Positions 7,367 through 16,153 of a DNA stretch of 45,356 nt are shown here, piece by piece (positions within the stretch are counted from its first letter, which is position 1; every line of letters begins with the position of its first letter). The notes under the pieces were generated by a model. The model was given only the letters and a program-made list of their open reading frames with translations, was not told the DNA's origin and made no database searches. A program made the position numbers and the translations under genes. The DNA comes from Clostridia bacterium (lineage in GTDB: Bacteria; Bacillota; Clostridia; Christensenellales; Aristaeellaceae): assembly GCA_017549335.1 (NCBI GenBank), contig JAFYVB010000033.1, forward strand, positions 1-45,356. The letters are read 5' to 3'.

Positions 7367-8388
7367 AGGGCAAAAAGCGCATCAGCGTAAAAACGTATTT
7401 TGTTATTTACACCTTCCTTTTTCTGTGCGTGGTATCGGCGCTTTCCGCCGTGGCCACCGAGGCGGTCAAATTCATCACCCGCAATTTCTTTGAATTGCCC
7501 AGCGTGGTGTGGATGTTTATCATCTCCATCCCCCTGGGCATGGCGCTCAACACCCTCTCCAGCCGCTTTTTCACCTCGCCTCTCACCCGTCTTAACCACG
7601 CCATGCGCGAAGTGGCCAAGGGCGATTTCTCCCTGCGCCTTTCCTCCCCCGGCTTCATCAGTGAAATGCGCGAATCCTACGAAAACTTCAACGTCATGAC
7701 CCACGCCCTGAGCACCACCGAAACGCTGCAGACCGATTTTATCAGCAACGTTTCCCATGAATTCAAAACGCCCATCAACGCCATTGAGGGCTACGCCACG
7801 CTCCTTCAGGACGAAAGTCAATCGCCGCTTGAACGCCAGCAGTACGTGGATAAGATCCTTCTGAACACCCGCAGGCTGAGCGAGCTGGTAAGCAATATCC
7901 TGCTTTTGTCAAAGGTAGATAATCAGGGCATTCAGGCAGGCGGCAAAAGCTACCGGCTGGACGAGCAGCTGCGGCAGGCCGTCATGATGCTGGAAAACAA
8001 GTGGACGGAAAAGGAGATCGATCTGGACGTTGATCTGGATCCTGCCACCTACACGGGCAACGAATCCCTGATGATGCACGTGTGGACCAACCTGATCGAC
8101 AACGCCATCAAGTTCGATCCCGTGGGCGGCAAGCTGATCCTCCGTCTGCGCAAGCGCGGCGATACCCTCACCGTGACCGTCCGGGACAACGGCTCGGGCA
8201 TCTCCAAAGAGGCGCAGGAGCATATCTTTGAGCGCTTCTATCAGGCCGACGGCTCTCACCGCATGGAGGGCAACGGCCTGGGGCTGGCGCTGGTCAAGCA
8301 CATCCTCCGTCACTGCGGCGGAGAAATTTCTCTTGAAAGCGAAGAAAACAAAGGCAGCTGCTTTACGGTGACGCTGCCGGTAAACTGA
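7363..8388 (+). CDS. Sensor histidine kinase with minimal extracellular loop
   Basis: 341 aa from GTG 7363. Two membrane segments (about 10-30 and 45-65) are separated by only about 15-20 residues, so there is no real extracytoplasmic sensor domain. A HAMP region follows. The HisKA H-box FISNVSHEFKTPINAIEGYA carries the phospho-accepting His. The ATPase domain shows the N-box (NLIDNAIKF), G1 (DNGSGIS), F-box and G2 (GNGLGLAL). Such short-loop kinases usually sense within the membrane or through a partner protein (family knowledge). It phosphorylates the response regulator encoded upstream. Confidence 0.92.
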   Translation: MKGKKRISVKTYFVIYTFLFLCVVSALSAVATEAVKFITRNFFELPSVVWMFIISIPLGMALNTLSSRFFTSPLTRLNHAMREVAKGDFSLRLSSPGFISEMRESYENFNVMTHALSTTETLQTDFISNVSHEFKTPINAIEGYATLLQDESQSPLERQQYVDKILLNTRRLSELVSNILLLSKVDNQGIQAGGKSYRLDEQLRQAVMMLENKWTEKEIDLDVDLDPATYTGNESLMMHVWTNLIDNAIKFDPVGGKLILRLRKRGDTLTVTVRDNGSGISKEAQEHIFERFYQADGSHRMEGNGLGLALVKHILRHCGGEISLESEENKGSCFTVTLPVN

Positions 8389-8396
8389 ATACACTG

Positions 8397-8425
8397 CTCG
8401 CTGTTCCCATAACAGCGAGTTTTTT
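8397..8425 (+). terminator. Intrinsic terminator of the two-component operon
   Basis: A perfect 9-bp stem CTCGCTGTT/AACAGCGAG (8397-8405 with 8411-8419), a 5-base loop, then TTTTTT. Confidence 0.87.
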
Positions 8426-8507
8426 GTACCGATTTTTCCCGCAACCTGTTCATCCGCCGCTGCGTATTGCGTTTCGCTGCATATTTGACCAATTTATTGC
8501 ACAGCAT

Positions 8508-8536
8508 TTGACTTTTTCCTCCTGTTTGGTTATAAT
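8508..8536 (+). promoter_or_regulatory. Sigma-A promoter of the phage-like regulator cassette
   Basis: TTGACT (8508-8513), 17-bp spacer, TATAAT (8531-8536). The predicted start of transcription (about 8543) falls inside the LexA-type box immediately downstream. Confidence 0.82.
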
Positions 8537-8541
8537 TTATA

Positions 8542-8555
8542 CGAACATATGTTCT
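8542..8555. promoter_or_regulatory. LexA (SOS) box overlapping the transcription start
   Basis: CGAACATATGTTCT matches the Gram-positive LexA consensus CGAACRNRYGTTYC at 13 of 14 positions, with a perfect 12-bp palindrome GAACATATGTTC at 8543-8554. It begins 5 bases after the -10 hexamer, a standard repressing position. This implies that the downstream genes are DNA-damage inducible. Confidence 0.72.
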
Positions 8556-8585
8556 CATTATATGAATGACCAAGGAGGCCTGAAC

Positions 8586-8810
8586 ATGGAAAACAGCAAA
8601 ATCGTATACCGCAAACTCGCCGCGCGCATGGCGCTGCTGGGGGTAAAGAAAACCGAGGTGGCAAGGCGCCTTGGGATGAGCTATTCCTCGCTGCACAATA
8701 AGCTGCGGGGCACCACGGAATTCACCCTCAGCGAGGTGCTCACGCTCAAAGACCTTTTGTGCCTGTCCACGCCCATCGAGGACGCCTTTGAAAAGTACGA
8801 GGGGGCTTAA
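8586..8810 (+). CDS. Small helix-turn-helix (Cro/C1-type) protein, SOS-controlled
   Basis: 74 aa. A Cro/C1-like helix-turn-helix spans roughly residues 20-60: KTEVARRLGMSYSSLHNKLRG, then the TEFTLSEV block typical of phage-type XRE proteins. The start ATG 8586 is preceded by AAGGAGG (8572-8578). There is no additional domain. It sits directly behind a promoter with a LexA box, and its stop is two bases before the next gene. The likely role is a small repressor or activator of prophage ancestry (inference). No integrase or structural phage genes are nearby, so it is either a remnant or domesticated. Confidence 0.8.
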   Translation: MENSKIVYRKLAARMALLGVKKTEVARRLGMSYSSLHNKLRGTTEFTLSEVLTLKDLLCLSTPIEDAFEKYEGA

Positions 8811-8812
8811 CG

Positions 8813-9268
8813 ATGAAACGCACCCGCTTTGGCCCGTCGCCGCAGCAGCGGCGCACGAGTGATTACCTTTCCCGTCTGCAGCGCATGGAGGAAGAAGTGA
8901 ATTTCAAGCTTCAATATCTCCATACCCTGCGCACCCAGATGCCCGCCGCCCGCACAGAGGAGCGGGTAACAGGCGGCGATATCGCCGATTCCACCGCCCG
9001 CCGCGCCATCAAAATACAGGAATTGCAGCAGGAGATCGGGCAGCTTTACGCACACATGGACGCCGTTCGCCGCGAAACGGAAATGTTCATCCGCACCCTG
9101 CCCGATCTGCGCTTGCGCAGCCTGCTTGAAATGCGCTACCTTTCGGGATTCAAGTGGGAAACCATCGCCGAAACCCTGTTTATGACGCCGCGCTCCGCCA
9201 TGCGGCTGCATCAGCGGGCGCTGCAAACGGCGCACATCCTTTTAACCGAACGCCGCGCTTTGTCATAG
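8813..9268 (+). CDS. DUF1492/sigma-region-4-like phage-type regulator
   Basis: 151 aa. Residues about 15-100 are mostly charged helix with coiled-coil character (EEVNFKLQYLHTL, KIQELQQEIGQLYAHMDAVRRETE). The C-terminal part, about 105-145, is a sigma-70 region-4-like helix-turn-helix: LLEMRYLSGFKWETIAETL followed by SAMRLHQRALQ. This layout matches DUF1492 and related phage late-gene activators. It lies 2 bases after the small HTH gene and is preceded by GAGGGGG. Together they form a SOS-controlled regulatory pair. The target promoter is unknown. Confidence 0.75.
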   Translation: MKRTRFGPSPQQRRTSDYLSRLQRMEEEVNFKLQYLHTLRTQMPAARTEERVTGGDIADSTARRAIKIQELQQEIGQLYAHMDAVRRETEMFIRTLPDLRLRSLLEMRYLSGFKWETIAETLFMTPRSAMRLHQRALQTAHILLTERRALS

Positions 9269-9311
9269 TTCCGTCCCCCCGCGCATAGCGTGAAGCGGAG
9301 GGCGAAGCTGC

Positions 9312-10604
9312 ATGAAAAAGCAATCCGTACGCACGCAAGCGTTTATCCTCACCTGCGCCAATGCGCTGACCCGCGGGCTGGGATTTATCCTGCGCATCCT
9401 TTTAAGCCGCCTGATGGGCGCTGAGGCGCTGGGCGTGATGGAACTGTCCCACTCGGCGCACATTTTATCCATCACTCCCGTCACAGCGGGCCTTCCCATG
9501 GCGGTCAGCCGCATGACGGCCCGGGAGGGGAATGACCGCCCGCTGCGGGCAGGCATAAAGATCGCTTTGCACATCAGCCTCATGATGATGCCTGCATGGC
9601 TGCTTTTATCGCCGCTGACGGCGCGGTTTCTCCGCGATGCGCGGGTATTGCCCTCGCTGATCCTCTTTACGCCCTGCATTCTGATACTGGGCTTGTCCGC
9701 CGTACTCAACGGCTATTGCTACGGACAGGGGAACACGCTTCCCCCCGCGCTGAGCGAACTAATCGAGCAGCTGCTCCGCTTCGGTATTTCGGCAGCGATC
9801 CTTTCGTCCCTGCCCCGTCTTTCCATTGCATACCGCGCTGCCGTTCCTGCTCTGTCCACCGCGCTGGCGGAGGGCACGGGACTTGCGCTGGTGATGCTCC
9901 TTATCAGAAACCGCCCCCGCAGCGCAGGCGATATTTCACCGGCGCGGAAAGAGCTGCTGGCATTATCCGCGCCGCCCGTGGCGTCAAGACTTCTCACTAC
10001 GCTGCTTCGTACCCTCTCGGGCGCGCTGATCCCCGTGCGCCTTGCATCGTCAGGGCTCTCAAACGCCCAATCCATGGAGCTGTACGGCATGTATCAGGGC
10101 ATGGTGATGCCGCTTTTGTTTCTGCCCGGCATCGTCACCGGATCCCTGGGCACGGTGGCCACCTCCGCCGTGGCCTCCCGCCGCGGCGCAGCGCAAAAGC
10201 ACATGGCGATCCGCTTGTTTTCCTCTGCGCTTTTGTGCGGCATCTTCGGCATGCTCCTGCTGCGCGTGCTTTCCCCCTTTCTTGCCGTCCGCCTATATGG
10301 GCTGCCGGAGCTGTCTTCGCTGATCACTGCCGCCGCGCCGCTGACGCTGCTTTTCTCCCTGCAGCACGCGGTAAACGGGGTGATGAACGGCCTTGGATTG
10401 CAAAAAAAGCTGCTGCTTCCCGCGGTGAGCAGCACGGTGATCTCCCTGATCTGCATGTATGTGTGGGCTGCCATGCCCACGCTTCGCATCACAGGCGTGA
10501 TCCGCGCCATGCAGCTGGGGCAGACAGCCGGCCTTCTCTGGGGGCTTTTTTTGACCTATCAGGAGATCAAAAGAGCATACAAAACCGCCGGATCACAAAA
10601 CTGA
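9312..10604 (+). CDS. SpoVB-like polysaccharide/lipid flippase (MOP superfamily)
   Basis: 430 aa integral membrane protein with about 12 hydrophobic segments. The N-terminus (ANALTRGLGFILRILLSRLMGAEALGVMEL) and the AGLPMAVSRM block are typical of the SpoVB/polysaccharide-biosynthesis family. Relatives flip lipid-linked glycans across the membrane, and SpoVB itself acts in spore cortex formation; the substrate here is unknown. The ATG 9312 has GGAGG at 9297-9301. No promoter is visible in the 43-base gap after the DUF1492-like gene, so it is probably on the LexA-controlled transcript. Its stop codon lies inside the bidirectional terminator. Confidence 0.85.
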   Translation: MKKQSVRTQAFILTCANALTRGLGFILRILLSRLMGAEALGVMELSHSAHILSITPVTAGLPMAVSRMTAREGNDRPLRAGIKIALHISLMMMPAWLLLSPLTARFLRDARVLPSLILFTPCILILGLSAVLNGYCYGQGNTLPPALSELIEQLLRFGISAAILSSLPRLSIAYRAAVPALSTALAEGTGLALVMLLIRNRPRSAGDISPARKELLALSAPPVASRLLTTLLRTLSGALIPVRLASSGLSNAQSMELYGMYQGMVMPLLFLPGIVTGSLGTVATSAVASRRGAAQKHMAIRLFSSALLCGIFGMLLLRVLSPFLAVRLYGLPELSSLITAAAPLTLLFSLQHAVNGVMNGLGLQKKLLLPAVSSTVISLICMYVWAAMPTLRITGVIRAMQLGQTAGLLWGLFLTYQEIKRAYKTAGSQN

Positions 10605-10617
10605 TCCGACGGTTTTT
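10582..10617. terminator. Bidirectional terminator between spoVB-like and ferredoxin genes
   Basis: A 14-bp stem, AAACCGCCGGATCA (10582-10595) with TGATCCGACGGTTT (10602-10615), has one mismatch and a 6-base loop. T-runs lie on both strands (TTTTT on plus, TTTTG on minus). It serves the two convergent operons. Confidence 0.83.
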
Positions 10618-10622
10618 ATGGG

Positions 10623-11465
10623 TTATTCAGGCTTTTCCGTTGTTCTGTCCGCCATCAGGTCCTTGGCTCCGATCGCGGGATGATGATAGCGTTTGCGCTT
10701 TTCGGGCAGCCGCAGCATTTTGGAAACGATGGTGTTCAGTTCCCGATAAGCCTGCGGCTTTTTGAATTGAATGGCCTTTACCGGGCAATAGACCACGCAG
10801 GCGTTGCAGCCGTGGCAGTTGTGATGCCACTCAGGACGTTTATCCTTCAGGGTGATGTTTTGCGTGGGGCACACCTTTGCGCAGATCCCGCAGCCCTTGC
10901 AATTGTCAGCGGTATAAAATCCCTTGTCGTACTCATGCTCAATGGCTAAATAGGGCCCCATCACCTTGTCATAGCGCCGCCGCGTCAGGGGCGACATACG
11001 GGGATACGCCCGCTTTTGCCTTTGACAGAGTTCCTCTGCCACCTTCCGCAGCTGCCTGTCCGTATAGGGAAGCATCCATTTTTCGGGCGGGAAGGGCGGA
11101 TAGGCAATGCACTGGCTGGCTACGCACCTTACGGCACGCCCATAATGCAGCTGCGCGCCTTTTTCCTCCAGTATTTTCGCCGCCGTTTCAAAGCTTTTTC
11201 CCGCAACGGCGATATAGGTGGCGATCATGAAAATATAGGCCTTGGGATTGACGGACAGCTTCTCCATAAACGCCTTGAAGCTCCCGGGCATATCCCATTC
11301 ATACACGGGGCAGACAAAGCCGATCACGTCCGCATCCTCTGCAGATACGCTTTGAGGATCGCAGCGAACGGAGATCAATTCCGCGCCGCCCAGCGCGCGG
11401 GCTATTTTCTTTGCAGCATACAGGCTGTTTCCCGTTCCGCTGAAATAGTAGATCACCTTTTTCAT
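10623..11465 (-). CDS. EFR1-type flavodoxin-ferredoxin fusion protein
   Basis: 280 aa. The N-terminal flavodoxin-like domain (about 1-150) begins with the FMN-phosphate loop YYFSGTGNS. The C-terminal domain (about 185-245) has two 4Fe-4S motifs, CKGCGICAKVCP and CHGCNACVVYCP. This is the EFR1 ferredoxin arrangement, a likely single-protein conduit of electrons from FMN to low-potential clusters. It starts one base after the stop of the nitroreductase gene and is the last gene of the five-gene operon, so the two flavoproteins may work together. The physiological partner is not known. Confidence 0.9.
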   Translation of the reverse strand: MKKVIYYFSGTGNSLYAAKKIARALGGAELISVRCDPQSVSAEDADVIGFVCPVYEWDMPGSFKAFMEKLSVNPKAYIFMIATYIAVAGKSFETAAKILEEKGAQLHYGRAVRCVASQCIAYPPFPPEKWMLPYTDRQLRKVAEELCQRQKRAYPRMSPLTRRRYDKVMGPYLAIEHEYDKGFYTADNCKGCGICAKVCPTQNITLKDKRPEWHHNCHGCNACVVYCPVKAIQFKKPQAYRELNTIVSKMLRLPEKRKRYHHPAIGAKDLMADRTTEKPE

Positions 11466-11466
11466 A

Positions 11467-11997
11467 TTACTCCATTTCGCTCACCAGTTCGGTGAGTTCC
11501 TTTCTTTTCTTGGGTCGCAGCTGCTCCCCCGCCTTGGGATAGCCCAGCGTCACCGCCAGCCGCACGGGATGCTTCACGCCGCACAACCTGCGCAGCTCCT
11601 CCTCGTCAAACCAGCCAAGGATGCAGCTGCCCAGCCCTTCGGCTGTCGCCTGCAAGGTGATATGAGCCGCCAGAATGCCGATATCCATGGAACGGTAATC
11701 GTTGTTTTTATGCTTTGCGCCAAAGGCAGCCGTGGCCACATAGGGCATTTCGGAGATCACCAGCAAAATGGGCGCCTGCACGGCAAACTTATTCAGCCCC
11801 ATGCCCTGAGTCAGCTTTGCCGCCGCCTTGGCTTTTTCGCCGCGGCATACGGTGATATGATAGGGCTGACCGTTGCAGGCCGAGGGCGCAAGCCGCGCCG
11901 CTTCCAGAATGCGGCTCAGCTTTTCCTCCTCCACCTGCTTTGTTTCGTCATAGCCGCGGCAGGACTGCCGCTCATGGGCAAGCTGCAAAAAATCCAT
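11467..11997 (-). CDS. Nitroreductase-family flavoprotein
   Basis: 176 aa from ATG 11997, seven bases after AAGGTGA; a GTG at 12006 overlapping the previous stop is possible but poorly spaced. The RQSCRGYD N-terminal block, APSACNGQPYHI and the GLGSC..GWF region are those of the FMN-dependent nitroreductase fold. Such enzymes reduce a substrate with NAD(P)H; the substrate cannot be read from sequence. It lies 5 bases downstream of the amidohydrolase gene and 1 base upstream of the EFR1 gene, giving a redox pair at the end of the operon. Confidence 0.88.
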   Translation of the reverse strand: MDFLQLAHERQSCRGYDETKQVEEEKLSRILEAARLAPSACNGQPYHITVCRGEKAKAAAKLTQGMGLNKFAVQAPILLVISEMPYVATAAFGAKHKNNDYRSMDIGILAAHITLQATAEGLGSCILGWFDEEELRRLCGVKHPVRLAVTLGYPKAGEQLRPKKRKELTELVSEME

Positions 11998-12002
11998 CTG
12001 TC

Positions 12003-13601
12003 TCACCTTTCAAATACGGTTTTTCCGCCAAGAACGGTCTTTTCCACGGTGATCCGGCTGATCTGATCCGCCGGCACCTCCAGCGGGCTGTCCGAGAGGA
12101 TGACAAAGTCCGCCAGCATCCCCTCCCGGATCCTGCCCTTGATATTTTCTTCAAAGGCGGCATGGGCGCCCTCGGCGGTATAGGACAAAAGCGCCTCCTC
12201 GGGGCTGATCGCCTCTTCGGGGCGGTACGGCCCTTCGCCCGACAGCGTGCGGCGGGTCACCGCGCACTGGATGCACTTCATCACATGGGGCATTTCCACC
12301 GGGCAATCGGTGCCGTTGGATACATGCACGCCCATCTCCTTGAGGGTACGGAAGGCATAGCTGGTGCTTGCCAGCTTTTCCCCCGCCCGCTGACGGACGA
12401 TGCGAATATCGTAATCCAGAAAAATGCTCTGCACATAGGCATGCAGTTCCATCTCCCGCATCTTTTCCAATTGATCGGGACGGGTCAGTTGCAAATGCAC
12501 GATGCCGCTGCGGTGATCCGGTCTGGGACGGGCGGCAAAGGCCTTTTCGTAGGACAGAAGGATCCTGTCCAGAATGCCGTCGCCGATGGCGTGCACGGCG
12601 ATCTGCATGCCGTTTTCGTGGGCGGTCATGATCAGCTCATCCAGCTGCTCCTGTGTAAAGATCGCCAAACCTTTTTCGCCGGGAGCGTCGGCATATTCGC
12701 CGCTGAGATAGGCCGTTCTTGCGCCCAAAGACCCGTCGCCCAGCAGCTTCAGCGGGCCGATCTTCAGCATATCGCTGCCCACGCCCGTCTTATAACCGGC
12801 GTCCAGAAACTCCCGCAGGGTTTTCATATCAGGCAATTGGCTCTGCTCGTAAATGCGCACAGTGAGCAGGCCCTCCTTTTCCAGTTCGCGGAAAGCCTCC
12901 CACACCTCCTGCCACGGCACGTGCTCGAAATCACACAGGTCATCGGTATGCGCGCTTGTAACGCCATGGGCATTGAGTCCCTTGCAGGCGCGCAGGATCA
13001 GCCCCTTGATCTCCTCACGGGTGGGCTGGGGCAGGCGACCGTACACCAGCGCCATGGCGGTGTCAAAGAACGCGCCCGTTTCCAGATCGTACGCGCCGCC
13101 CTCAAAGGTTTCGCCCTCGCGGATCCCCAGCATTTTCAGCGCCATGGTGTTCACCACCATGGCATGCCCGCAGCAGCGCACGATGCAGATGGGATGCCGA
13201 TCGGACACCGTATCCAGCTGCTGTCTGGTGGGAAGGGCATGATCGCCCTCAAAATAATCGTGATTCCAGCCCCGTCCCCGCACCCAATGGCCTTCGGGGA
13301 TGTTTTCCTCCTGAATAAACGCCCGCAGCGCGGAGAGGATATCCTCCACCGATTTTGTGTGCTTCATCAGATCGCAGCAGCGCATGGCATTGCCGTAGCT
13401 GACCACGTGCATATGGGAATCGATAAAGCCCGCGCATACGAACTTGCCATGAAGATCCTGCACGCTGTCTTCGGGGGCAGATGCAGCAAGCATCGCCTGC
13501 GCGCTGCCCACCGCCGCAAATTTTCCGTTTTCCACAGAAAAAGCCTCGCATATTGCGCCGTCGCCCGTGAACACGCGACCGTTTACATAAATCTGTTTCA
13601 T
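12003..13601 (-). CDS. Amidohydrolase (YtcJ-like, metal-dependent)
   Basis: 532 aa. The ATG 13601 has AAGGAG upstream; longer in-frame readings lack a site and would run into the preceding gene. A small beta domain at both ends (MKQIYVNGRVFTGDG; ADFVILSDSPLEV) surrounds a TIM barrel. The metal-binding HxH is in GFIDSHMHV, and further ligands are likely in AVHAIGDG, SGIVHLQL and NGTDCPVE. YtcJ-type enzymes hydrolyse exocyclic amide or ester bonds of unknown physiological substrates. It sits in an operon with a ribulokinase and a TIM-barrel isomerase, so a sugar- or nucleoside-derived compound is a plausible substrate (inference). Confidence 0.9.
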   Translation of the reverse strand: MKQIYVNGRVFTGDGAICEAFSVENGKFAAVGSAQAMLAASAPEDSVQDLHGKFVCAGFIDSHMHVVSYGNAMRCCDLMKHTKSVEDILSALRAFIQEENIPEGHWVRGRGWNHDYFEGDHALPTRQQLDTVSDRHPICIVRCCGHAMVVNTMALKMLGIREGETFEGGAYDLETGAFFDTAMALVYGRLPQPTREEIKGLILRACKGLNAHGVTSAHTDDLCDFEHVPWQEVWEAFRELEKEGLLTVRIYEQSQLPDMKTLREFLDAGYKTGVGSDMLKIGPLKLLGDGSLGARTAYLSGEYADAPGEKGLAIFTQEQLDELIMTAHENGMQIAVHAIGDGILDRILLSYEKAFAARPRPDHRSGIVHLQLTRPDQLEKMREMELHAYVQSIFLDYDIRIVRQRAGEKLASTSYAFRTLKEMGVHVSNGTDCPVEMPHVMKCIQCAVTRRTLSGEGPYRPEEAISPEEALLSYTAEGAHAAFEENIKGRIREGMLADFVILSDSPLEVPADQISRITVEKTVLGGKTVFER

Positions 13602-13644
13602 TCTGAAACTCCTTTCGGGAGGATAGCGGTTTTCGCCTTCTGTT

Positions 13645-14484
13645 TTACAGCGCTTCCAGCATCCGGGCAATGCGCTGCAGCCGCTCATGGCACCGGGCAA
13701 AATACACTTCCAGCGGCAAAGCGGCGTATGCATCGTTTTCGTGCCTGCCGGGCTTAGATTTGACGTTCATTTCCATGGTGAGGGCGCCCCGATAGCCGCA
13801 CCGATGCAGCCTGCTTGCGGCATCCTGCCAGTTAATCACCCCGTCAAAGGGCAGCAGGTGCAGATCGTCCAGCCATGTGATGCTGCCCTCCGGATCGCTG
13901 ATGCCAAGGTTATCGTTGATGTGGGTGCAAAGCAGCCGGTCACCGTACTTTTTCAGCAGATCCTGCCCGCGGTTGTAGCACACCTCATGCCCCGAATCCC
14001 AGCAAAATCCCACCCATGGGTTGCCGCGGAAGGCTTCCATCAGGGCGTCCAGATATTCCTCGCCCTCAGTATTTTCAAAGGCCAGCAGCACCTTTTCTTT
14101 TTCCGCTGCCGCTGCCAGTTGCCCAAAGCGCTCAAGCCCCTCCGCCGTGGGCGTATGATCCTCAAAGCCGATGAAGGCGTGCACCACCATCAGGGGGATC
14201 CCCTCCTCAGCGCACAGATGCAGGCAGTGAAGCAGTTCATTCAGGGCGATCTGCGCCTTTTCCTCATCCTTCTCCCACATATCCTTCATTTTGGTGAAGG
14301 GCGCGTGAAGGGATTGAAACGCCATGCCCGTTTCCCTTCCGTAGCGGGCGCAAAGGCGCACGTCCTCGTCCCCGCGCCAGGAGATAAAAAAGCCGTCAAA
14401 GCCCGTTTTTTTCAGCAGATCGATCTGCTCAGTCAGCGGCGCGTCAAAGCCCTTTCCAATGTTCATGCAATGCAGGCGTTTCAT
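13645..14484 (-). CDS. Sugar phosphate isomerase/epimerase (xylose isomerase-like TIM barrel)
   Basis: 279 aa AP-endonuclease-2-type TIM barrel. Likely metal and catalytic residues are in LLAFENTEG (Glu), GFCWDSGHE (Asp, His), LLCTHINDN (His) and ALTMEMNV (Glu). It overlaps the ribulokinase gene by 4 bases (ATGA). A role as an epimerase or isomerase acting on a ketose or ketose phosphate, for example ribulose/xylulose interconversion, is suggested by that coupling, but the family is too broad to fix the substrate. Length is normal. Confidence 0.87.
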   Translation of the reverse strand: MKRLHCMNIGKGFDAPLTEQIDLLKKTGFDGFFISWRGDEDVRLCARYGRETGMAFQSLHAPFTKMKDMWEKDEEKAQIALNELLHCLHLCAEEGIPLMVVHAFIGFEDHTPTAEGLERFGQLAAAAEKEKVLLAFENTEGEEYLDALMEAFRGNPWVGFCWDSGHEVCYNRGQDLLKKYGDRLLCTHINDNLGISDPEGSITWLDDLHLLPFDGVINWQDAASRLHRCGYRGALTMEMNVKSKPGRHENDAYAALPLEVYFARCHERLQRIARMLEAL

Positions 14485-16124
14485 CTTTTTTCTTCCCTTG
14501 CGATTCTCCGCAATTTCATCATCACAGGGTTGACGCCGCGGCCGAAAACGTCGTGGAGGGTGAGATACTCCTCATACAGCCTGTCATATGCCTGCCCCCG
14601 CGCTTCATCGGGATACACCATGCCCTCGCTGAGGCAGTGCATTTTGTCCATGGCGTCATAAATACTGTTATATTCCCCTGCCGCCACCGCCGCCAGCATA
14701 CACGCGCCCACAGCGGGTGCGGGCACGTTTTTACTCATGCGCACAGGCAGGTGAGTGATATCGCTGAGCATCTGCACCAGCAGCGGATTTTTGAAGGCGA
14801 TGCCGCCGCAGGCGCACAAAACCCTGAAATCAAAACCCTTTTCGCGGTAGGAATCCACCATGCGCCGCATTCCGAAGGAGACGCCTTCCAGCAAACCGCG
14901 ATAGATATGCACAGAGGTGGTGGTCAGCGTCATGCCCATCAACATTCCGCTCAGATCGCCGTTTTGCAGGCAGGAGCGGTTGCCGTTCCACCAATCCAGC
15001 GCCAGAAGTCCCGTTTCTCCGGGCGACAGTTTTTCCGCTTCCCGGGTCAGATAGGCGTGAATATTCATGCTTTCCTTCTCCGCGGCTTTGCGCGTATCGG
15101 CGGATACCCCATGTTCCACGAACCAGCCCAGCGTATCGCCGAAAGCCGGCTGACCGGAAGCATAGGAATAATGCTGCGGCAGGATCGTTCCCCACAGTGC
15201 ACTGGCAGCGCCCTCCACATTTTCAAAATGTCCGGCGGCGTACACCAGACCCGAGGAAGTACCCAGGCTCATCAGCGCCTGCCCTTCTCCGCGGATGTTC
15301 AGCGCGTAGGTGGCTGCATGGGCATCGTAATGTCCGCCTGCCACGGGAATACCTGCGGAAAGCCCCAGCTTTTCCGCCATTTCTGCCGTAAGACAGCCTG
15401 CTTTTTCAAAAGGACGGCACATTCTGCCCCGAAGCAGCGTCTTTTCGGGATGGGCAAAGGCGGGATGCAGCACTTCAAGGTAATCAGGATACCCTTTATC
15501 CGGACGCCAAAGTCCCTTGACCGCCGCCATAGAGGTATTACGCACAATTTCGCCGGTGAGGAGCAGCAGCATATAATCCGACGCTTCCATATACAGATCG
15601 GTCTGCGCAAATATTTCGGGATCCTCGCGGCTGGTTTTCAGCATTTTACAGTGGAGCATTTCGGGGGCAACGTGTCCGCCGTAGCCCTGCAAAAGCGCAG
15701 GCTCATGCTCACTGATTACTTTTTCGATCTCGCCCGCTTCCCTTTGGGTGTTGCGCTGCTTCCACATATTCACATAGGCATAGGGATGGGACGGAAATTT
15801 ATCGCACAGAGGCCTTCCGTCTTTGTCCAGCGGCAGCGCCGTGCAGCCGGTAAAATCAATGGCCATGGCGATGATCTCTGTCTTTTTCACCCCGGCCTTC
15901 TCCGTTGCGCCGCGGACGCAGTTTTCCAGCGCGAATACATAATCGGCAGGATGCTGCAGAAAGAAGCCCTCACCCAGCTTCGTGCCGTCGGGGAGAACAT
16001 CGGTCATCACGCCGTGAGGATAGGCCGTTTCCTGCTGCGAGAGGATCAACCCGTCCCGCACACGGCAAATCACCGCTCTTGCCGAAAGTGACCCAAAATC
16101 AATGCCCAGCGTATACTTTTCCAT
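14481..16124 (-). CDS. araB: Ribulokinase-like FGGY sugar kinase
   Basis: 547 aa, the size of ribulokinases. The N-terminal ATPase loop is LGIDFGSLSARAVI and the catalytic Asp lies in GGHYDAHAATYA. The C-terminal half has LDWWNGNRS and RGLLEGVSFGMRRMVD, a signature pair of AraB-type kinases, followed by CACGGIAFKNPLLVQML. The expected reaction is phosphorylation of L-ribulose or a similar ketose at C5. There is no araA or araD in the window. It heads the operon, with ATG 16124 after GAAGGAG, and is driven by the promoter at 16154-16182. A relative acting on another sugar is possible. Confidence 0.85.
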   Translation of the reverse strand: MEKYTLGIDFGSLSARAVICRVRDGLILSQQETAYPHGVMTDVLPDGTKLGEGFFLQHPADYVFALENCVRGATEKAGVKKTEIIAMAIDFTGCTALPLDKDGRPLCDKFPSHPYAYVNMWKQRNTQREAGEIEKVISEHEPALLQGYGGHVAPEMLHCKMLKTSREDPEIFAQTDLYMEASDYMLLLLTGEIVRNTSMAAVKGLWRPDKGYPDYLEVLHPAFAHPEKTLLRGRMCRPFEKAGCLTAEMAEKLGLSAGIPVAGGHYDAHAATYALNIRGEGQALMSLGTSSGLVYAAGHFENVEGAASALWGTILPQHYSYASGQPAFGDTLGWFVEHGVSADTRKAAEKESMNIHAYLTREAEKLSPGETGLLALDWWNGNRSCLQNGDLSGMLMGMTLTTTSVHIYRGLLEGVSFGMRRMVDSYREKGFDFRVLCACGGIAFKNPLLVQMLSDITHLPVRMSKNVPAPAVGACMLAAVAAGEYNSIYDAMDKMHCLSEGMVYPDEARGQAYDRLYEEYLTLHDVFGRGVNPVMMKLRRIAREEKR

Positions 16125-16153
16125 GCCCGACTCCTTCTGCAGCTGTTTTTTCC

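Noticed and set aside
8586-9268. Intact prophage or integrative element
   Set aside because: Only two phage-like regulators are present; no integrase, attachment-site repeats, terminase or structural genes are seen, and composition matches the surroundings.
11940-13757. Long plus-strand open frame opposite the amidohydrolase
   Set aside because: Composition is Ala/His/Arg-rich noise typical of antisense frames, and the amidohydrolase on the other strand has clear metal-binding motifs.
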